Positions 61,964 to 64,000 of a stretch of 64,000 nt of DNA are shown here, one piece after another. Location: assembly GCF_003386235.1 (NCBI RefSeq), contig NZ_QRDZ01000001.1:434001-498000 (forward strand). Reading direction: 5' to 3'. This DNA is from Cohnella phaseoli (GTDB lineage: Bacteria > Bacillota > Bacilli > Paenibacillales > Paenibacillaceae). Both the position numbers and the translations under genes were made by a program. The notes beneath the pieces are model-generated. The model had not been told where the DNA came from. It searched no databases and saw only the letters and a list, made by a program, of their open reading frames with translations. The first letter of the stretch is position 1. The number at the start of each line of letters is the position of its first letter.

Positions 61964-63172
61964 ATGAGCGCTTCGCAAGCGGCTTCGGAGGCTCTGCTGT
62001 CCCCTTGCTTCGCCGATCTCCATGTTCATATCGGCCGAACACAGGACGGGCAGCATGTGAAAATTAGCGGTAGCCGGAATCTGACCTTCCGCCAAATCGC
62101 CGAGGAAGCGTCCGACCGCAAAGGCATCGAGCTAGTCGGCATTATCGATTGTCATTCGCCGCCTGTACAGAAGGATATTCTGGAATGCTTGCATTCGGGA
62201 GAAATGGAGGAAGTTCCCGGCGGAGGGATCCGATATCGGAATACGACGCTGTTGCTGGGCGCAGAGATGGAAGTTAAGGAAGAAGGCGGGGGCCCGTTCC
62301 ATCTGCTCGGCTTTTTGCCGAATTTGCAGGCGATGCAGGAGTGGACCGAATGGATGACGCCCCGTGTCGCTAACATTCGGCTGAGCACGCAGCGAATCCG
62401 CGTTACGGCAGCAGAGCTGCAGGCGGAGCTGGTCGCTCGGGGCGGGCTGCTCATCCCGGCACATATTTTCACGCCGCACAGAGGCCTCCTCGGCTGCTCC
62501 GCCGATCGTCTGGCGGACCGGCTCGATCCTGACGGCATTGCAGCCGTCGAGCTTGGCCTCAGCGCGGATTCGGATATGGCCGGACGATTGTCCGAGCTCG
62601 ATCGCTATCCGTTCCTGACCAACTCCGATGCGCATTCTCCCGGCATGATCGGAAGGGAGTGCAACGAGCTGATGCTGCTAACCCCTTCTTTCGCGGAGTT
62701 TGCCAAAGCGCTTAAGGGCGAGGAAGGCCGGCGTATTCTGGCCAACTACGGACTGCATCCCGAATTGGGTAAATATCACGAAACCTCATGCACGGCTTGC
62801 AGTCGTACGATCCCCGAGACGGGCGAGGACGTTGAGGATTGCCCTTATTGCGGAAGCAAGCGGCTGACTCGGGGCGTGTCCGGGCGCATTCGCCGATTGG
62901 CAGATCGCGAGCAGCCGATCCACCCGGAAGGAAGGCCTCCTTATCGTCCGCAGGTTCCGCTGTCTTTTTTCCCGGGCGTCGGTCCGGCTAAGCGCGAGAG
63001 GCTGTTTGCGGAAGTCGGCACGGAAATGGAAGTGCTCCACCGCGTTTCTTCAGATGCGATCGCCGCCGTAACCGGAGAGAGAATCGCCGAGATGATCGTC
63101 CGGGCAAGGGGAGGCGGGCTAGCGTTTACATCGGGGAGCGGAGGAAGCTACGGAACGATTCGGCAATCATAA
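61964..63172 (+). CDS. yqxK: Endonuclease Q family protein (YqxK, PHP domain)
   Basis: A 402-residue PHP-domain nuclease: FADLHVHIGRTQDG at the start with the metal HxH, IDCHSP, GAEMEV and PAHIFTPHRG, LTNSDAHSPG. A zinc finger (CTACSRT ... CPYCGS, about 275-300) follows, then a C-terminal helix-hairpin segment FFPGVGPAKRERLFAEVG. Family EndoQ incises DNA 5' of deaminated bases. Four bases after nudF. Confidence 0.88.
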   Translation: MSASQAASEALLSPCFADLHVHIGRTQDGQHVKISGSRNLTFRQIAEEASDRKGIELVGIIDCHSPPVQKDILECLHSGEMEEVPGGGIRYRNTTLLLGAEMEVKEEGGGPFHLLGFLPNLQAMQEWTEWMTPRVANIRLSTQRIRVTAAELQAELVARGGLLIPAHIFTPHRGLLGCSADRLADRLDPDGIAAVELGLSADSDMAGRLSELDRYPFLTNSDAHSPGMIGRECNELMLLTPSFAEFAKALKGEEGRRILANYGLHPELGKYHETSCTACSRTIPETGEDVEDCPYCGSKRLTRGVSGRIRRLADREQPIHPEGRPPYRPQVPLSFFPGVGPAKRERLFAEVGTEMEVLHRVSSDAIAAVTGERIAEMIVRARGGGLAFTSGSGGSYGTIRQS

Positions 63173-63195
63173 TCGGTACTTGTCCATCATACAAT
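63167..63195 (+). promoter_or_regulatory. Sigma-E promoter of spoIIM
   Basis: TCATAAT (63167-63173), 14-base spacer, CATACAAT (63188-63195): nearly perfect sigma-E consensus. It overlaps the stop of the preceding gene. spoIIM is a known sigma-E gene. Confidence 0.85.
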
Positions 63196-63241
63196 GAGGC
63201 ACGGGATATGCCGCTAAAGATGGACAAGGGGGGTGGCCGCC

Positions 63242-63862
63242 GTGAACTTCCGCTTATGGAATTTGTCGGCTCGCGACAATTTAAATCTATACGTGTTTTT
63301 GGGTGTGCTTGTTCTGGTCGGGACGATCTTCGGGGCGATGCTCGTCTATGCGCTCACCTTGGATCAGCAGCAGGAGCTGGCCGATGCAATCGGCGTGTAC
63401 TTAGTCAAAATCGACAGCAGCGGCAGCGTTTCGCCCGTATCGACGTTTCGGGAGAGCTTCCTGCTTTACGGAAAATGGATGCTGCTGATTTGGTTTCTCG
63501 GGCTGTCTGTCATCGGTCTTCCGCTTGTATTCCTGCTTGATTTCCTGAAAGGCGTCCTGATCGGTTTTGCAGCGGCCGTGCTTGCACAGCAGTTTGCCTG
63601 GAATGGCGTGCTGTTTTTCCTGCTCGCGACCGGTCCGCGCAATGCTTTAGTCGTGCCCGCTCTTATGATCGCAAGCCTGTCATCGGCAAGATTCGCGTAT
63701 TTCGTCGTGCGTGAGCGGCTGTTCCGCCGCAAAGGGCAATTGCTGCCTCCATTTCTGGCGCATACGGCGGTTGCGGCGGCGATGTTGCTCGTATTGTGCG
63801 TCGCATCGCTGTACGAGGCGTTCGTGTCTCCCGACTGGCTAGCCCGTATCGTTCCTTTTTGA
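63242..63862 (+). CDS. spoIIM: Stage II sporulation protein M
   Basis: A 206-residue membrane protein with about five helices: YVFLGVLVLVGTIFGAMLVY, GKWMLLIWFLGLSVIGLPLV, FLKGVLIGFAAAVLAQQF are typical. It works with SpoIID and SpoIIP in septal peptidoglycan removal at engulfment. GTG 63242 (GTGAACTTC) is favoured since AAGGGGGG lies 9 bases upstream; GTG 63233 is within that site. Confidence 0.93.
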   Translation: MNFRLWNLSARDNLNLYVFLGVLVLVGTIFGAMLVYALTLDQQQELADAIGVYLVKIDSSGSVSPVSTFRESFLLYGKWMLLIWFLGLSVIGLPLVFLLDFLKGVLIGFAAAVLAQQFAWNGVLFFLLATGPRNALVVPALMIASLSSARFAYFVVRERLFRRKGQLLPPFLAHTAVAAAMLLVLCVASLYEAFVSPDWLARIVPF

Positions 63863-63871
63863 CGCGGAAGT

Positions 63872-63901
63872 TTGACTAAATGAACAAGCTCATCCTATAA
63901 T
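63872..63901 (+). promoter_or_regulatory. Sigma-A promoter of fur
   Basis: TTGACT (63872-63877), 18-base spacer, TATAAT (63896-63901), 35 bases before the fur start. Confidence 0.8.
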
Positions 63902-63935
63902 GGAAGGAAGTGCACCAGCGACCGGAGGGGAAACC

Positions 63936-64000
63936 ATGGAAGCCCGCATTGAAAAAATAAAACAACAGTTGCAGTCCCATGGCTACAAACTGACTCCGCA
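63936..64000 (+). CDS. fur: Ferric uptake regulator Fur (5' fragment)
   Basis: Only 21 codons: MEARIEKIKQQLQSHGYKLT, then P. This is the Fur N-terminus, and fur follows spoIIM in B. subtilis. GGAGGGGAAACC lies before the ATG. The rest lies beyond the window. Confidence 0.85.
   Translation, partial: MEARIEKIKQQLQSHGYKLTP

Overview
The window is a chromosomal segment of an endospore-forming Firmicute of fairly high G+C. Gene content and order point to the Paenibacillaceae (Paenibacillus/Cohnella type); this is an inference from synteny and protein character, not a database result. Several stretches keep the Bacillus subtilis order: mntR-yqhO-yqhP-yqhQ-yqhR-aroQ-yqhT-efp, then yqhV-spoIIIAA..AH-accB-accC-yqhY-nusB-folD-xseA-xseB-ispA-dxs-tlyA-argR-recN-spoIVB-spo0A, then lpd-bkdAA-bkdAB-bkdB, yqjE, mciZ-nudF-endoQ-spoIIM-fur.

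Layout. 1-7 kb: the 3' end of a GH42 beta-galactosidase gene, a zinc-ribbon protein, an orphan PucR-type regulator, a 42-residue YjcZ-type spore protein, a gerPABCDE operon on the minus strand, an Hsp20-like protein, a small membrane protein and a CotD-like coat protein. 6.7-15.9 kb is a metal and redox block: zur-yidD, a lipoprotein gene, T-box-controlled metG, znuACB behind a consensus promoter with a Zur-like site, ccdA, splB (spore photoproduct lyase) and mntR. 16-24.5 kb: the yqh genes, efp, aspartate kinase with an internal beta-subunit start, a DUF441 protein and phosphosulfolactate synthase. 24.7-46.9 kb: the eight-gene spoIIIA operon behind a sigma-E-like promoter, acetyl-CoA carboxylase accBC, an Asp23/AmaP/DUF2273 trio, one-carbon, DNA-repair and isoprenoid genes, argR, recN, spoIVB and spo0A. 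47-53.7 kb is the most accessory part: a GH31 alpha-glycosidase with a divergent AraC regulator, a PrsA-like foldase, a DUF2627 protein, and an IS1595/ISXO2-type transposase-like gene between two oppositely oriented arrays of a roughly 20-bp repeat. 53.8-64 kb: the branched-chain 2-oxo acid dehydrogenase genes with lipB, a Prli42-type micropeptide, a peptidase, mciZ, nudF, endonuclease Q, spoIIM and the first bases of fur.

How the genes work together. Most loci serve sporulation: commitment (spo0A), engulfment and feeding-tube assembly (spoIIM, spoIIIA), sigma-K checkpoint signalling (spoIVB), mother-cell block of division (mciZ), coat and germinant access (gerP, cotD-like), and spore DNA repair (splB). 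A second theme is metal homeostasis through three regulators (Zur, MntR, Fur).

The best candidate for something undescribed is at 52.08-53.68 kb. An intact reading frame with a good ribosome binding site encodes a transposase relative that seems to lack the DDE catalytic residues. Five copies of a 20-bp motif lie on its left and three on its right, in opposite orientation, and all point away from the gene. The arrangement resembles REP/RAYT pairs but with an unrelated protein family. Other second-look items are a possible SD-sequestering switch ahead of recN, a 165-bp MITE-like element, twin 20-bp palindromes upstream of znuA, and three genes of 30-57 codons.
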